A stretch of 64,000 nucleotides of DNA from CAYQVW01 sp964421245 (GCA_964421245.1 CAYQVW010000007.1:12594-76593); one strand, 5' to 3'; shown: positions 26,114 through 35,041, counted from the stretch's first letter. The notes: generated by a model not told the origin, from the letters alone. Made by a program: numbers and translations.

Positions 26114-27034
26114 TCAAATGGTAATTAGTTCGTATTTTCTTGTTCCCATCCCGATCTCTTCTGCATAGTTTAATTGAATAGACCAATCGGCATTAGGCCA
26201 CAAGGTTTTGAATTTATCTTGGGATTTAATTCTTCCCTCTGTTTGATTAACGAGGTCAACCGAGGCCTGATCAATTGCGACTGGATCAAATGAAGCTAGT
26301 ATTCCAATGTCTGGTACAATTGGCTCATCGTTATGATCATAGCAATCACAATTTGGCGAAACATCAGTTATAAAATTAATATAAGCGGTTTTTCCAGCCT
26401 TTGATTTTACTCCGCCATAGGCGTATTCAACTAGTTTTTCTTGAACTAGAGCAGGGGATCCGACCCAACAAGAGGTAATGGTCTGTTTTTTCTTACAAGT
26501 ATCCTTTGCTTTGCAATTGTCACAGTCGGAGTGCATTTCGAGTTTACCTTTTCTGGTTCCAAGTCCCATCCCTAAGTTTTTCAAAGCTCCTCCAAAACCA
26601 GTTACATTATGTCCCTTAAAATGGGTAAGAGCAATTAGGGCATCTGCTCTTTCAACTACTCCGCCAAGATAGACCTCTTTAAAATGCTTAAGATTTACCT
26701 TAACAACAACCGAGTCATCTTCTTCTGGAATTACTACATTAGAAAAACCGTGATCTTTTGCGACTTGAAGATGTGTTTTTGTGCTATTGCGTGGACCAGA
26801 ATAGAGTGTATTACAATCAGTAAAAAAGGGCTTTGCTCCTGATGCTTTTAGTTTTTCGCTTATAGCGGCTACCCTATCTGGTTTTATATAAGCTGTATTT
26901 CCAGGTTCACCGAAGTGGATTTTAAGTGCGACTGAATCATTTGGAGAAATAATCTTTCCAATTTCTGTAGCATCGAATAATTCAGATACTTTGGTTATGT
27001 CTTTTGTGAAGAAGACTTTGCTATTTTGATTCAA
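26114..27034 (-). CDS. DUF362 domain protein
   Basis: A 306-aa protein of the DUF362 family, often linked to iron-sulfur proteins in anaerobes; function not established. Features are NDSVALKIHFGEPGNTAYIK near the start, ALIALTHFKGHNVTGFGGAL (about 136-155), LKNLGMGLGTRKGK and a four-cysteine cluster CDNCKAKDTC plus a later SCW that could bind a metal or cluster. PDIGILASFDPVAIDQASVD is near the end. It overlaps the uracil-DNA glycosylase gene by 14 nt. Confidence 0.85.
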   Translation of the reverse strand: MNQNSKVFFTKDITKVSELFDATEIGKIISPNDSVALKIHFGEPGNTAYIKPDRVAAISEKLKASGAKPFFTDCNTLYSGPRNSTKTHLQVAKDHGFSNVVIPEEDDSVVVKVNLKHFKEVYLGGVVERADALIALTHFKGHNVTGFGGALKNLGMGLGTRKGKLEMHSDCDNCKAKDTCKKKQTITSCWVGSPALVQEKLVEYAYGGVKSKAGKTAYINFITDVSPNCDCYDHNDEPIVPDIGILASFDPVAIDQASVDLVNQTEGRIKSQDKFKTLWPNADWSIQLNYAEEIGMGTRKYELITI

Positions 27035-27665
27035 GGCTTAGTTCTCTGACTTTCTTTAGGTAATCGAGTGCGTTTTTAACTTCCTGCATATCTTGCCAAG
27101 TGTTCCATTTAGGAGATCCTTTGGTTTTTTGCGGATTACGCAGAAGATAAGATGGATGAAAGATCGGCATAACCGAGACATTCGGATATCCTTCTAGTTT
27201 GAACCATTTACCTCTGATTTTTGAAATCGGCTCCTTAATTTTTAAAACATTTCTTACAGATGGAGTACCGGCTAAGAGTAATATCTTTGGTTTTACTAGT
27301 TTAAGTTGTGCTTCAAGATAAGGCCAACAGGCTTCTTGTTCTGATGCTAGGGGAGCGCGATTATTTGGTGGTCGGCATTTCAAAGTATTGGCAATATAAA
27401 TATTATCAGGACGTTTAATTCCGACCGATTCTAGGATCTGGGTTAGAAGTCTACCTGAGCGACCGACGAATGGCAGGCCTTGTTCATCTTCATCTGCTCC
27501 TGGAGCTTCTCCGATTAACATAATATCTGATGGGACCGGTCCATGACCGAAGACGACTTTGTTTCTAGTTTTAGAAAGGGGGCATTTTTGACATGTTGAA
27601 GCTATTTTCTCGACTTCAAGGTATGAGAGACTTAATAAATCTGTTTCTTTATTAAAAAGGTCCAT
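27021..27665 (-). CDS. Uracil-DNA glycosylase, family 4 (iron-sulfur)
   Basis: Removes uracil from DNA. I take ATG 27665 (MDLFNKETDLL) as start, giving 214 aa. The frame is open to 27836 but that extension runs through a simple repeat and over the divergent gene's promoter. Motifs are CQKCPLSKTRNKVVFGHGP with cluster cysteines, the active-site GEAPGADEDEQGLPFVGRSG and IFHPSYLLRNP. A third cysteine is in TLKCRPPNNRAP. First gene of the UDG-to-pmbA run. Confidence 0.92.
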   Translation of the reverse strand: MDLFNKETDLLSLSYLEVEKIASTCQKCPLSKTRNKVVFGHGPVPSDIMLIGEAPGADEDEQGLPFVGRSGRLLTQILESVGIKRPDNIYIANTLKCRPPNNRAPLASEQEACWPYLEAQLKLVKPKILLLAGTPSVRNVLKIKEPISKIRGKWFKLEGYPNVSVMPIFHPSYLLRNPQKTKGSPKWNTWQDMQEVKNALDYLKKVRELSLESK

Positions 27666-27682
27666 GTTGAGTACAATAATAG

Positions 27683-27714
27683 CATAGGGGATAGGGTATA
27701 GGGAATAGGGTATT
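27683..27714. repeat. ATAGGGTATAGGG-type repeat in a divergent promoter region
   Basis: Units ATAGGGG, ATAGGGT, ATAGGGA, ATAGGGT, about 7 bp each, between the divergent UDG and 27764 genes. They lie just upstream of a minus-strand TATTAT box for UDG, so the repeat occupies the place of its -35 element. A related stretch lies inside the peptidase gene at 54781-54803. Confidence 0.65.
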
Positions 27715-27728
27715 GGAAAAGAAATTAA

Positions 27729-27759
27729 GTGAAATTTTTGTAAAAGTATAGCGAAAAAA
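27729..27759 (+). promoter_or_regulatory. Shared accessory promoter motif (copy 1), before 27764
   Basis: GTGAAATTTT starts at 27729. The second box (AGCGAAAAAA) has its GA at 27753-27754. The ATG lies 35 nt after the motif start. Spacing is identical to six other copies in the window. Confidence 0.6.
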
Positions 27760-27763
27760 AAGT

Positions 27764-29089
27764 ATGGGAATAACACCGATTGCATTAAAGGGAGAGACGA
27801 AAGCATATGAGAGGAGATCTCCTCTAACACCAGCAAGGGTTGGAGTCATTGTTAGTCAATTGAATCAACCGATGGTAGTTGAAGCCTCTGATACTCGTAT
27901 CTTTCCAAATTCTGAATTTCAAGAGGCAGGAGCAACGGTTGTAGAAAAATTGGGTCCAGAGCATCCATTTGTGCTTGGTGTAAAAGAAATTCCAGAAGGA
28001 GCTATTTTGCCCGGAGTTGCTTATGGAGTTTTTAATCATGTTGCAGATGGGCAGCAATATAATATGGCGATGCTCCAGAGAATGATTGATTCAGGAGTAA
28101 CCTTGTTTGATCATGAGTATGTTACAGATGATGATGGCAATAGGGTGGTTGCCTTTGGTGAATACGCTGGTATGGCTGGAATAATTGATAGCTTTTGTGC
28201 TTTAGGGCAAAGACTTGATGCACTATGGTGTAGAGAAAATCCGTTTGCACATTTATTACAAACAATACATTATGATGGAAATTTATCTCTAGTACAAGAA
28301 ATTTTGGAATCAGTCGCAGCTAAAATAAGAAGAGATGGAATGCCACGCTATGCTTCTCCCTTTGTTGTTGGATTTATTGGTGCAGGTAGAGTTGCACGAG
28401 GTGCTTGGAAAGTTTTTGATGCAATGAAGCCTAGGACAATTACGCCGGAAGAGTTATTGAGTTCTTATCATCTTTTGTCTGCTAGGGAGGTTTATAAAGT
28501 TGTTTTGGAAGAGAGACATACTGTTGGCTTGACTGATGGTGATGGATCTGACTTTGATCTAAGACATTATCGTGCGAATCCTTCTCTCTATACTTCTTTA
28601 GTTGGCAAATATTTAGACCATATTACAGTTTTAGTAAATTGTATTTTGTGGAACAAGGGACAACCTCAATTGGTTACCAGGGAAGATTTGTTGCAACAAT
28701 CTCGTAATCCAATAGTAATAGGGGATATTGGATGTGATCCAGGTGAGGATGGTCCGATTGCGGCAACTTTGATAGAGACCGATATTGGTAATCCGTTTTT
28801 TGTTTATAATCCAATTAAGAATGAAGCCAACCTTGGGGTTAGGGGGCCTGGTCATCTTGTGTATGCGGTTAGCAATGCTCCAACCCAATTACCATTGCAG
28901 GCATCGGAAGGTTTTGACCGGCAGCTTTTTCCTCTTATTAGAAGAATGGTAGAAGCTGGAAATATTTTACAAATTAGTAGCTGGCCCCCAGAACTTCAAC
29001 GCGCTGTTATTTTGGATCAGGGTCAACTGGTTGGTCAATTTGCAGATAATCCTCATATTCGAAGTGGTTTGGCTAGTTTGTTGGGATAG
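27764..29089 (+). CDS. Lysine-ketoglutarate reductase / saccharopine dehydrogenase-like protein
   Basis: A 441-aa protein of the alanine dehydrogenase/transhydrogenase-like fold. The N-terminus (IALKGETKAYERRSPLTPA, ERRSPLTP near residues 16-23) and VFNHVADGQQYNMAMLQRMI, FGEYAGMAGIIDSFCALGQR match LKR-type saccharopine dehydrogenases. A nucleotide-binding loop VVGFIGAGRVARGAW is at about 203-217. The reaction would link lysine and 2-oxoglutarate, but substrate specificity is inferred. It stands alone, with the accessory promoter motif directly upstream and a repeat-rich spacer downstream. Confidence 0.72.
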   Translation: MGITPIALKGETKAYERRSPLTPARVGVIVSQLNQPMVVEASDTRIFPNSEFQEAGATVVEKLGPEHPFVLGVKEIPEGAILPGVAYGVFNHVADGQQYNMAMLQRMIDSGVTLFDHEYVTDDDGNRVVAFGEYAGMAGIIDSFCALGQRLDALWCRENPFAHLLQTIHYDGNLSLVQEILESVAAKIRRDGMPRYASPFVVGFIGAGRVARGAWKVFDAMKPRTITPEELLSSYHLLSAREVYKVVLEERHTVGLTDGDGSDFDLRHYRANPSLYTSLVGKYLDHITVLVNCILWNKGQPQLVTREDLLQQSRNPIVIGDIGCDPGEDGPIAATLIETDIGNPFFVYNPIKNEANLGVRGPGHLVYAVSNAPTQLPLQASEGFDRQLFPLIRRMVEAGNILQISSWPPELQRAVILDQGQLVGQFADNPHIRSGLASLLG

Positions 29090-29113
29090 AGTACAAGAGT
29101 TGAAAATTGTCAT

Positions 29114-29467
29114 ATAAGAAATATTATGTCTAGTTGGGGCAAGGGGCTCTCCACCATCCCCAAAAACCACCCCTTCCGATTTCATCGGAACCCGCCTACG
29201 GCGGGCCGTAACCCCAACCCCTCCCTTTAGTGACGGCAAAAAGCTTTTTTGTAAGTACAGAAAAGAAAATATAATGTTAAGGGTGTTTTCAATGGGGTGT
29301 TACCCTGTTTTCGGGGTGGGGAGGTGAGCTGCGTAGCGATTCTGAGCAGAGCGAAGAAAGCGGAGCAGCGAGGGATCTTGAAAACACTTGACTTTCTTTG
29401 TTACTTTCTTTGGTCAAGCAAAGAAAGTAAGATAAAAAATAATTAGGGTTTACATAATATTTCTTAT
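29114..29467. repeat. Repeat-rich element bounded by a perfect 16-bp inverted repeat
   Basis: ATAAGAAATATTATGT (29114-29129) recurs inverted at 29452-29467. The 322 bp between are partly G/C-rich, unlike the surrounding AT-rich genes. They include hairpins CCGAT/ATCGG, CCCGCC-TAC-GGCGGG and a 12-bp stem at 29401-29430, plus a GAGC/GCGA-rich stretch (29326-29375). No gene is supported in this 400-bp gap. The layout resembles a small non-autonomous element, but no target duplication was found. Confidence 0.5.
29401..29430. terminator. Hairpin, possible terminator
   Basis: TTACTTTCTTTG (29401-29412) pairs perfectly with CAAAGAAAGTAA (29419-29430) over a 6-nt loop, followed by GATAAAAAATAATT. 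It could end transcripts from either side. The sequence is part of the repeat-rich element. Confidence 0.5.
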
Positions 29468-29489
29468 GCGAAGTGTGAAAAATATAAAA

Positions 29490-29563
29490 CGAGCCCGACA
29501 GGATTTGAACCTGTGACCTACAGATTAGAAATCTGTTGCTCTATCCAGCTGAGCTACGGGCCC
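29490..29563 (-). tRNA. tRNA-Arg (anticodon TCT)
   Basis: On the minus strand the 7-bp acceptor stem GGGCCCG pairs with CGGGCTC (one G-T). D arm GCTC-N9-GAGC, anticodon stem ACAGA/TCTGT with loop TTTCTAA (anticodon TCT), a 5-nt variable loop and T arm ACAGG-TTCAAAT-CCTGT are all present. The discriminator base is G. The 3' CCA is not encoded, so it must be added by an enzyme. Confidence 0.96.
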
Positions 29564-29617
29564 ATCTTCGTTTTACTATAACCATGTTATCAAATTACTA
29601 TGTTAAAATAAAGAGTC

Positions 29618-30445
29618 ATGTTTACAATGTTTATTTCTGCAATATTATTTGGAATAATGGCCTTTATGGTGAAGGTCCTAACTCTTTCTATGCCGCCAGA
29701 GCTAATTGTATTTGCTCGCTTTTTTATCGGTGCATTAACTGTCTTATTTTTTATTTTAATAAAGTTTGCGAAGTTAACTTTTAACAATAAACCGCTTTTA
29801 ATTTTTCGGGGTGTTGTTGGATCCATTGCAATTGTCTTTTACTTTAAGGCAGCAAGTTTGATTCCAATTTCCGATACCATTGTTCTGCAATTCACCTATC
29901 CGATCTTTGCGACTATTTTTGCCGCTATTTTTTTGGAGGAGAAACTTAAAAAAAGATCTATCTTTGCAATGCTAATTGCTTTTATTGGGATTGTTTTGGT
30001 TGCTAGCCCGGTTTTTAATCAGTTTAATATGGGATATGTATTTGGAATTATTTCGGCCATATTGGCTGGAGCTGCAATTGCTTCGACTAGAAAACTTAGG
30101 AGAGGAGAGGGTTCCTGGTCAATTATTTTGTCTTTAATGATTTGTGGAACAATTATCGGTTTTACTTTAAGTGCTTCGAATATGGTTGTTCCGGATATAA
30201 ATGGTATTTTATTATTATTTGCAATGTCAGGGGTTGCGACACTTGCCCAACTCCTACTTATTTATTCATACAAAGTTTGCGATGTTATGACCGGGACTAC
30301 TATTTCAATGGCCACTGTTCCGGTAACTGTTTTTTTAGCAGGATTATTTCTTCACGAGACTATGAGCTTAACCTTTGCAATCGGAACATTTTTAATAATT
30401 AGCAGCATCTTTTATATTCTTCAAGTTTCTCATGCCCACGTCTAA
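29618..30445 (+). CDS. EamA/DMT family transporter
   Basis: A 275-aa membrane protein with about ten hydrophobic helices and two EamA repeats. The first repeat holds ELIVFARFFIGALTVLFFIL and QFTYPIFATIFAAIFLEEKL. The second holds MSGVATLAQLLLIYSYKVCD and PVTVFLAGLFLHETMSLTFA. The glutamate in FLEEKL and FLHETM ends each repeat, as usual. The substrate (metabolite or amino-acid efflux) cannot be told. A TAAAAT box lies 8 nt before the ATG. An alternative start is ATG 29627. Confidence 0.85.
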   Translation: MFTMFISAILFGIMAFMVKVLTLSMPPELIVFARFFIGALTVLFFILIKFAKLTFNNKPLLIFRGVVGSIAIVFYFKAASLIPISDTIVLQFTYPIFATIFAAIFLEEKLKKRSIFAMLIAFIGIVLVASPVFNQFNMGYVFGIISAILAGAAIASTRKLRRGEGSWSIILSLMICGTIIGFTLSASNMVVPDINGILLLFAMSGVATLAQLLLIYSYKVCDVMTGTTISMATVPVTVFLAGLFLHETMSLTFAIGTFLIISSIFYILQVSHAHV

Positions 30446-30450
30446 TTAGC

Positions 30451-30481
30451 CTGAAATTTTTTTGTTTTTCTGCAGAAGAAT
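30451..30481 (+). promoter_or_regulatory. Shared accessory promoter motif (copy 2), before 30486
   Basis: CTGAAATTTT (30451-30460), then TGCAGAAGAAT with its GA at 30475-30476. The ATG at 30486 is 35 nt from the motif start. It begins 6 nt after the EamA stop. Confidence 0.65.
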
Positions 30482-30485
30482 ACCT

Positions 30486-31079
30486 ATGGGAAGTGTGGCA
30501 TCGCCAAGATCATTATCTAGAATAAATAAATCGTACAGAAATAGGTATAGATTTACTGTAAGGGGGGCAGAATATACTGAGGGGAGTAGAATTGATCAGT
30601 CACTTGCGTTAAAAATATTGCAAAGATTTGATAGGCGAGTTGAGTTAAATATCGGGATGCATACCAATCCATCTATTCTTTCTATTCCAGAGAAAGTTTC
30701 GGTATCAAGAAGAGAGGTCTTAGAAATGGCTCAAACTAGGGAAGCAGCCGGTTTATTAGAGAGGTACGCAGGAACTTCGGTTTTATTAGAGGAAAGGTTG
30801 ATAATCAGGGAAAGAGGACTGACTAGGGATGTTGCGCGTGAAATTTTTAATAAGAGAAAAGATTTTAGAGGTGCATTTAACTTGCCGCACCTTGAACACA
30901 GAGAGGCTGCCGTTACAATTGGTTTAACCGATCTCTTGGTCTCTGCAATGGCAGAAGAAGCATCTTGGGAAATATTTATCTCAAAGGGCCATCAGGATGG
31001 TGATAGATGGGTTAATCCTAATCCTCTCGCCGTGGTTGATGCTGAAGCTGCTATCGGTTTTTTAAGACAAGCTGTTTAA
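30486..31079 (+). CDS. Hypothetical protein with basic, Ser/Arg-rich N-terminus
   Basis: Not recognised. I choose ATG 30486 (MGSVASPRSLSRINKSYRNR), giving 197 aa, because the accessory promoter motif ends 4 nt before it. The ATG at 30462 lies inside the motif. The N-terminal 35 residues are rich in Ser and Arg; the rest is soluble and mostly helical (VSRREVLEMAQTREAAGLLE, EHREAAVTIGLTDLLVSAMA). No signal peptide, membrane helix or catalytic motif is seen. Its 3' end overlaps the convergent rdgB by 29 nt. Confidence 0.65.
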   Translation: MGSVASPRSLSRINKSYRNRYRFTVRGAEYTEGSRIDQSLALKILQRFDRRVELNIGMHTNPSILSIPEKVSVSRREVLEMAQTREAAGLLERYAGTSVLLEERLIIRERGLTRDVAREIFNKRKDFRGAFNLPHLEHREAAVTIGLTDLLVSAMAEEASWEIFISKGHQDGDRWVNPNPLAVVDAEAAIGFLRQAV

Positions 31080-31608
31080 ACTTTCTTAGTGCTTTTCCTC
31101 GATGACTTAGTCTATTTTTTGTTCTAGATGACATTTCGGAAAAAGTTTTTTTATATCCCTGTGGAACAAAGACCGGGTCATAACCAAATCCCTTGTTTCC
31201 TTTCATCTCAAGAATAATCTTTCCTTTACAAACGCCCTTTACCGTTTTTACTCTTCCATTGGGATAAGCAATGGCTATTACGCAAACGAATTGAGCTCTG
31301 CGGTTTTTGCTGTTTTTCATAACGCGCAATAATTTTTTGCAGAATTTTTCCGAAGTTGGGTTTGGTCCAGCAAAGCGGGCTGATCTAATACCCGGTTTTC
31401 CATCAAGACATTTTACTTCTAATCCAGAGTCATCGGCTAATGATGTTTGTCCAGTTTTTTTGAGGGCTGCTTTTGCTTTTTTAATTGCATTTCCTTCAAA
31501 AGTCTTTTGATCTTCTTTGACCCTTATAGCTTGACCCTTAACCCTAACTTTTAGTATCTGTTCAATTTCTCGAAGTTTGTGCTTATTGGTTGTGGCGACA
31601 ACGATCAC
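31051..31608 (-). CDS. rdgB: XTP/dITP diphosphatase (Ham1/RdgB)
   Basis: Hydrolyses non-canonical purine triphosphates to keep them out of DNA. The 185-aa protein has VVATTNKHKLREIEQIL at the start, TSLADDSGLEVKCLDGKPGI (about 76-95), SARFAG and GFGYDPVFVPQGY, FSEMSSRTKNRLSHRGKAL near the end. Residues about 22-31 (RVKGQAIRVK) are encoded by the GGGTCAA-type repeat and replace the usual variable loop, making this region short. The start overlaps the purD stop by 4 nt. Confidence 0.95.
   Translation of the reverse strand: MIVVATTNKHKLREIEQILKVRVKGQAIRVKEDQKTFEGNAIKKAKAALKKTGQTSLADDSGLEVKCLDGKPGIRSARFAGPNPTSEKFCKKLLRVMKNSKNRRAQFVCVIAIAYPNGRVKTVKGVCKGKIILEMKGNKGFGYDPVFVPQGYKKTFSEMSSRTKNRLSHRGKALRKFKQLVLKNR
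31518..31547 (-). repeat. GGGTCAA-family repeat inside rdgB
   Basis: On the gene strand GTTAGGGTTAAGGGTCAA followed by GCTATAAGGGTCAA, reading R-V-K-G-Q-A-I-R-V-K. Same orientation relative to the gene as most other copies. Confidence 0.8.
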
Positions 31609-32873
31609 TTAAGAGCCTTAGCTCCAATATCTTTGCGGTAGTGCATTTTATCAAATTTGATTTGTTTTATGCTGTCATAGGTGATTTTAATAGCTTCTTC
31701 TAATGGTTTTCCAAGACCAACCACTCCCATAACTCTTCCTCCAGAAGTTACTATCTTGTTTCCTTCAAGTTTTGTTCCAGCATGTAGAATAATTGAGTCT
31801 TGATTCCCTTTAGAGTTTTCTAAGCCTTGAATTTCGATTCCCTTTTCATATTTACCCGGATATCCACCAGCGGCAAGGACAACACAAACAGCAGAGCGGT
31901 CATCCCATTCAATCTTAATATCGGATAGTTTCTCATCAACTACTGCCATAATTACTTCCAAAAGATCGTTCTTCATTCTTGGCAATATTGCTTGTGTCTC
32001 TGGATCACCAAGACGACAATTATATTCTAGTACCATCGGACCCATCGGGGTAATCATTAATCCGCAGTAGAGAACTCCTTTGTAATTAATCCCCATTTCT
32101 TTTAACCCGGCCAAGGTTTTCTTTAAAATATTTTCTTCTATTTCAACTAACAATCCCCGATTAACAATTGGGGCGGGGGAGTAGGCTCCCATTCCTCCGG
32201 TATTCGGTCCTTTATCGTTATCAAAGACCTGTTTGTGATCTTGAGAAGTTGCAAGTGGAATAATTGTCTTTCCATCGGTTATTGCAATAATCGATGCCTC
32301 CTGTCCCCTTAACCATTCTTCTACTATTATTTTTTTGCCTGCTTCACCAAACTCATTTTTAATTAGAATACGATTTACGGCGTCTTCTGCTTCTTTATAG
32401 TTTTGGGCAACAATTACGCCTTTGCCTGCAGCTAGTCCATCTGCTTTTATAACAATTGGAGTACCAGCTTTTTTAATGAATTTTAGGGCGTCTTCTGCTT
32501 TTTCATAGGCTATGGCCTCAGCAGTTGGAATATGGCTGGTTGTTAATACCTTTTTTGAGAATATTTTAGATCCCTCAAGTTCCGAAGCTGCTTTATTTGG
32601 TCCAAATATTTTTAACCCAACTGCTTCAAATTCATCAACAATTCCAAGGACCAATGGTACTTCTGGCCCAACTATCGTTAGGTCGATCTTGTTGTTTTTA
32701 GCAAATTCTTTTAAAGCGGAAATATCACTTGCCGCGATTGCCACATTTTCTGCAATTTCGGCAGTTCCGGCATTTCCGGGCGCGCAATATAGCTTTGTCA
32801 GCTTTTCGCTTTGTGTTATTTTCCAAGCCAAAGCGTGTTCTCTACCGCCGGAGCCGATAATTAGTACTTTCAT
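31605..32873 (-). CDS. purD: Phosphoribosylamine-glycine ligase
   Basis: Second step of purine synthesis, joining glycine to phosphoribosylamine with ATP. The 422-aa ATP-grasp enzyme starts MKVLIIGSGGREHALAWKI. It has VIKADGLAAGKGVIVAQN, the substrate-binding DNDKGPNTGGMGAYSPAPIV and LYCGLMITPMGPMVLEYNCR, GDPETQ. Length and motifs are normal. It lies 22 nt downstream of recJ in the efp-accB-recJ-purD-rdgB run. Confidence 0.97.
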   Translation of the reverse strand: MKVLIIGSGGREHALAWKITQSEKLTKLYCAPGNAGTAEIAENVAIAASDISALKEFAKNNKIDLTIVGPEVPLVLGIVDEFEAVGLKIFGPNKAASELEGSKIFSKKVLTTSHIPTAEAIAYEKAEDALKFIKKAGTPIVIKADGLAAGKGVIVAQNYKEAEDAVNRILIKNEFGEAGKKIIVEEWLRGQEASIIAITDGKTIIPLATSQDHKQVFDNDKGPNTGGMGAYSPAPIVNRGLLVEIEENILKKTLAGLKEMGINYKGVLYCGLMITPMGPMVLEYNCRLGDPETQAILPRMKNDLLEVIMAVVDEKLSDIKIEWDDRSAVCVVLAAGGYPGKYEKGIEIQGLENSKGNQDSIILHAGTKLEGNKIVTSGGRVMGVVGLGKPLEEAIKITYDSIKQIKFDKMHYRKDIGAKALK

Positions 32874-32895
32874 ATTATGTTTTTTCCTGATAGCC

Positions 32896-34572
32896 CTAGG
32901 AAGGCTTAATGTCTATTAATTTTAATTGAACTCTTTCAAACCCATTCCACTCGTTACATTCTAAATTATATAATAAGTCGTATCTTTTTGAAAGGCTCAA
33001 GGACTCCACCAGATGTCCTAGGCCAAAGCCGATGGTGTCAATTCCATTAAATCTTGCTTTAAGGTGCAATCCATTACTTCCAACTTTTTTTAGCTCTTCC
33101 AGTTTCATTTCTTTCGATATAAAGATAGGAATTTCATTTCCTTCTCCAAAAGGAGCCAGCAAATCAATCTCTTTGGCCAGATTTAAGGTTAGATTTTCTG
33201 TTTGCAGATTTCCATCTATTATAATATGTGGTTTAAGTTTATCGGGAGTTAGAAATTGGTCTGCTTTTTTCTCAATTGTTTTACAAAAAGAATCGTAATC
33301 GTCTAGATTAATTTCAAAACCAGCTGCACAGGCATGACCACCAAATGAAGTAAATAAATCTTGGCATTCGAGTAGAATTTGATAAATGTTGATTTCATCT
33401 ACTGAGCGAGCAGATCCGCGACCGACTTCTCCCTTAGACCCAATCAAAATAGCCGGACGATAATACTTATCTGCCAGCTTTGAGGCGACAATGCCGATTA
33501 CTCCGGGATGCCAGTTGTCTCCCTTTAATACTAAAACTTTTTTGTCATCAAGTTTTTCTAACTCTATTTTTGCAACAGCCTCATCAAATATTTTACTTCC
33601 GATGTTTTGTCGGTCCTTATTAATCGAATTTAGTTGTTCTGCTATGCTTTGTGCCTCATCTGGGCTTTGAGCTGTTAGAAGATTGAGCGAAATTGATGCG
33701 TGCTCTAGTCTTCCGGCAGCATTGATTCTGGGGGCTATGGCAAAGTTGACATGTCTTATTGTTACATCGCCGCTTACTCGAGCTGCCTCAACCAGATGTT
33801 TTATGCCTAGGCGCTTCTTCTTGTTTAGAATTTTAAGTCCGGCTGATGATAGGACACGATTTTCTTCAGTTAGAGGTACCACATCGGCAATTGTTCCAAG
33901 TGTAACCAGGTCTAGTAAGTCGGTTAGAAATAAATTGTCTTTTATTTTAGCTTGTCTTAAAAGCGCCCAAACAAATTTAAAAGCTACCCCAACTCCAGCT
34001 AGACTTTTTGACGGGTGATCTTCTTTTATTAGTTTTGGATTAACAATTGCAATGGCCGGTGGCAGCTCTTTTGGTATGTTGTGATGATCTGTTACGACAA
34101 CGTCAATCCCAAGACTATTTGCAAATTCAATTTCTTTGAGGTTGCTAACACCACAATCAACAGTAATAATTAGATTGGTATTCTCTTCTTTGGCTTTTTT
34201 TATCGCTTCAATATTTAGAGAATAGCCTTCATTATAGCGATAGGGGATATAGTGCTTTGGTTTGGCTCCTAAGAATTGTAGTGTTTCAAGAACAACTACT
34301 GATGAAGTTATTCCATCAACATCGTAATCCCCATAGACTAAGATGTTTTCTTTATTTTTTATTGCAGTTAGAACCCTTTTCGCTGCTTTTTTGATGTTTG
34401 GAAGATCAAAGGGATCACGCAGGTTAGCTAAGCGTGGTCGAAGGAATTCTTCTGGTTTATCAATATTACGATTTAGTATGATTTGAGCAAGGGGGGTGGA
34501 TATTTTTAGTCTCTTTGCTAGCTCAAAACTTTTTTCCTGGTTCTCGGGAAGCAGGACCCATTTTTTCTGCAC
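32896..34572 (-). CDS. recJ: Single-stranded-DNA exonuclease RecJ
   Basis: 5'-3' exonuclease acting in recombination and mismatch repair. The 558-aa product holds DHH-family motifs NILVYGDYDVDGITSSVVVL (about 74-93), VDCGVSN, VVTDHHNIPKELP, and later the DHHA1 segment with GRGSARSVDEINIYQIL and SFGGHACAAGFEI. A C-terminal OB-like domain follows. It is 1 nt after accB, an arrangement consistent with one transcript. Confidence 0.95.
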   Translation of the reverse strand: MQKKWVLLPENQEKSFELAKRLKISTPLAQIILNRNIDKPEEFLRPRLANLRDPFDLPNIKKAAKRVLTAIKNKENILVYGDYDVDGITSSVVVLETLQFLGAKPKHYIPYRYNEGYSLNIEAIKKAKEENTNLIITVDCGVSNLKEIEFANSLGIDVVVTDHHNIPKELPPAIAIVNPKLIKEDHPSKSLAGVGVAFKFVWALLRQAKIKDNLFLTDLLDLVTLGTIADVVPLTEENRVLSSAGLKILNKKKRLGIKHLVEAARVSGDVTIRHVNFAIAPRINAAGRLEHASISLNLLTAQSPDEAQSIAEQLNSINKDRQNIGSKIFDEAVAKIELEKLDDKKVLVLKGDNWHPGVIGIVASKLADKYYRPAILIGSKGEVGRGSARSVDEINIYQILLECQDLFTSFGGHACAAGFEINLDDYDSFCKTIEKKADQFLTPDKLKPHIIIDGNLQTENLTLNLAKEIDLLAPFGEGNEIPIFISKEMKLEELKKVGSNGLHLKARFNGIDTIGFGLGHLVESLSLSKRYDLLYNLECNEWNGFERVQLKLIDIKPS

Positions 34573-34573
34573 C

Positions 34574-35041
34574 TTAGTCTTTTTTGACCAAGATCAGTTT
34601 TTGTCCGTATTCAACTGGTTTTGCGTTATCAAGTAGTATCTTTACTACTTTTCCAGAGACCTCTGACTCGATTTCATTGAACAATTTCATTGCTTCAACA
34701 ATGCAGACTACTTTTCCTGGAGATACCTGATCTCCAACGGCTATAAATGGAGGAGAGTCTGGAGACGGTGATTTATAAAAGGTTCCGACCATGGGAGAGG
34801 TGATTGCGACCAGGCCTTCTTCTTCGGCCTCTTTTCGGCTGTCTTCGACTATTTCTTCAACCTTTTTAGGTGAGGTTGTTGGAGAAATAGCTGGGTTAGG
34901 AAGATGGGAGGTAACAGGTACTGTGGCTCCGAATTCTTTCCGAATTTCGTATTTTACCCCTTTTTCTTCTATTACTAATCCGCTAATGTTTTCGTCTTTA
35001 ACAATTCCAATAAGCTTTTTTATTAAGTCAAGATTTACCAT
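34574..35041 (-). CDS. accB: Biotin carboxyl carrier protein of acetyl-CoA carboxylase
   Basis: Carries the biotin that AccC carboxylates. The 155-aa protein has an N-terminal segment KKLIGIVKDENISGLVIEEK, a Pro-rich linker, then the biotinyl domain with VEAMKLFNEIESEVSG; the lysine of EAMK is the biotin site (about residue 117). The start ATG overlaps the efp stop by 1 nt. AccC is more than 30 kb away on the other strand. Confidence 0.96.
   Translation of the reverse strand: MVNLDLIKKLIGIVKDENISGLVIEEKGVKYEIRKEFGATVPVTSHLPNPAISPTTSPKKVEEIVEDSRKEAEEEGLVAITSPMVGTFYKSPSPDSPPFIAVGDQVSPGKVVCIVEAMKLFNEIESEVSGKVVKILLDNAKPVEYGQKLILVKKD

Noticed and set aside
27666..27836. Longer N-terminus of the family-4 uracil-DNA glycosylase
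   Set aside because: The extension is read through a simple ATAGGGT repeat and the opposite gene's start; the family begins at MDLFNKE.
28967..29239. Minus-strand ORF of 90 codons over the end of the LKR-like gene and the repeat-rich spacer
   Set aside because: It is antisense to a real gene and then runs through hairpin repeats; no ribosome site and no protein-like pattern.
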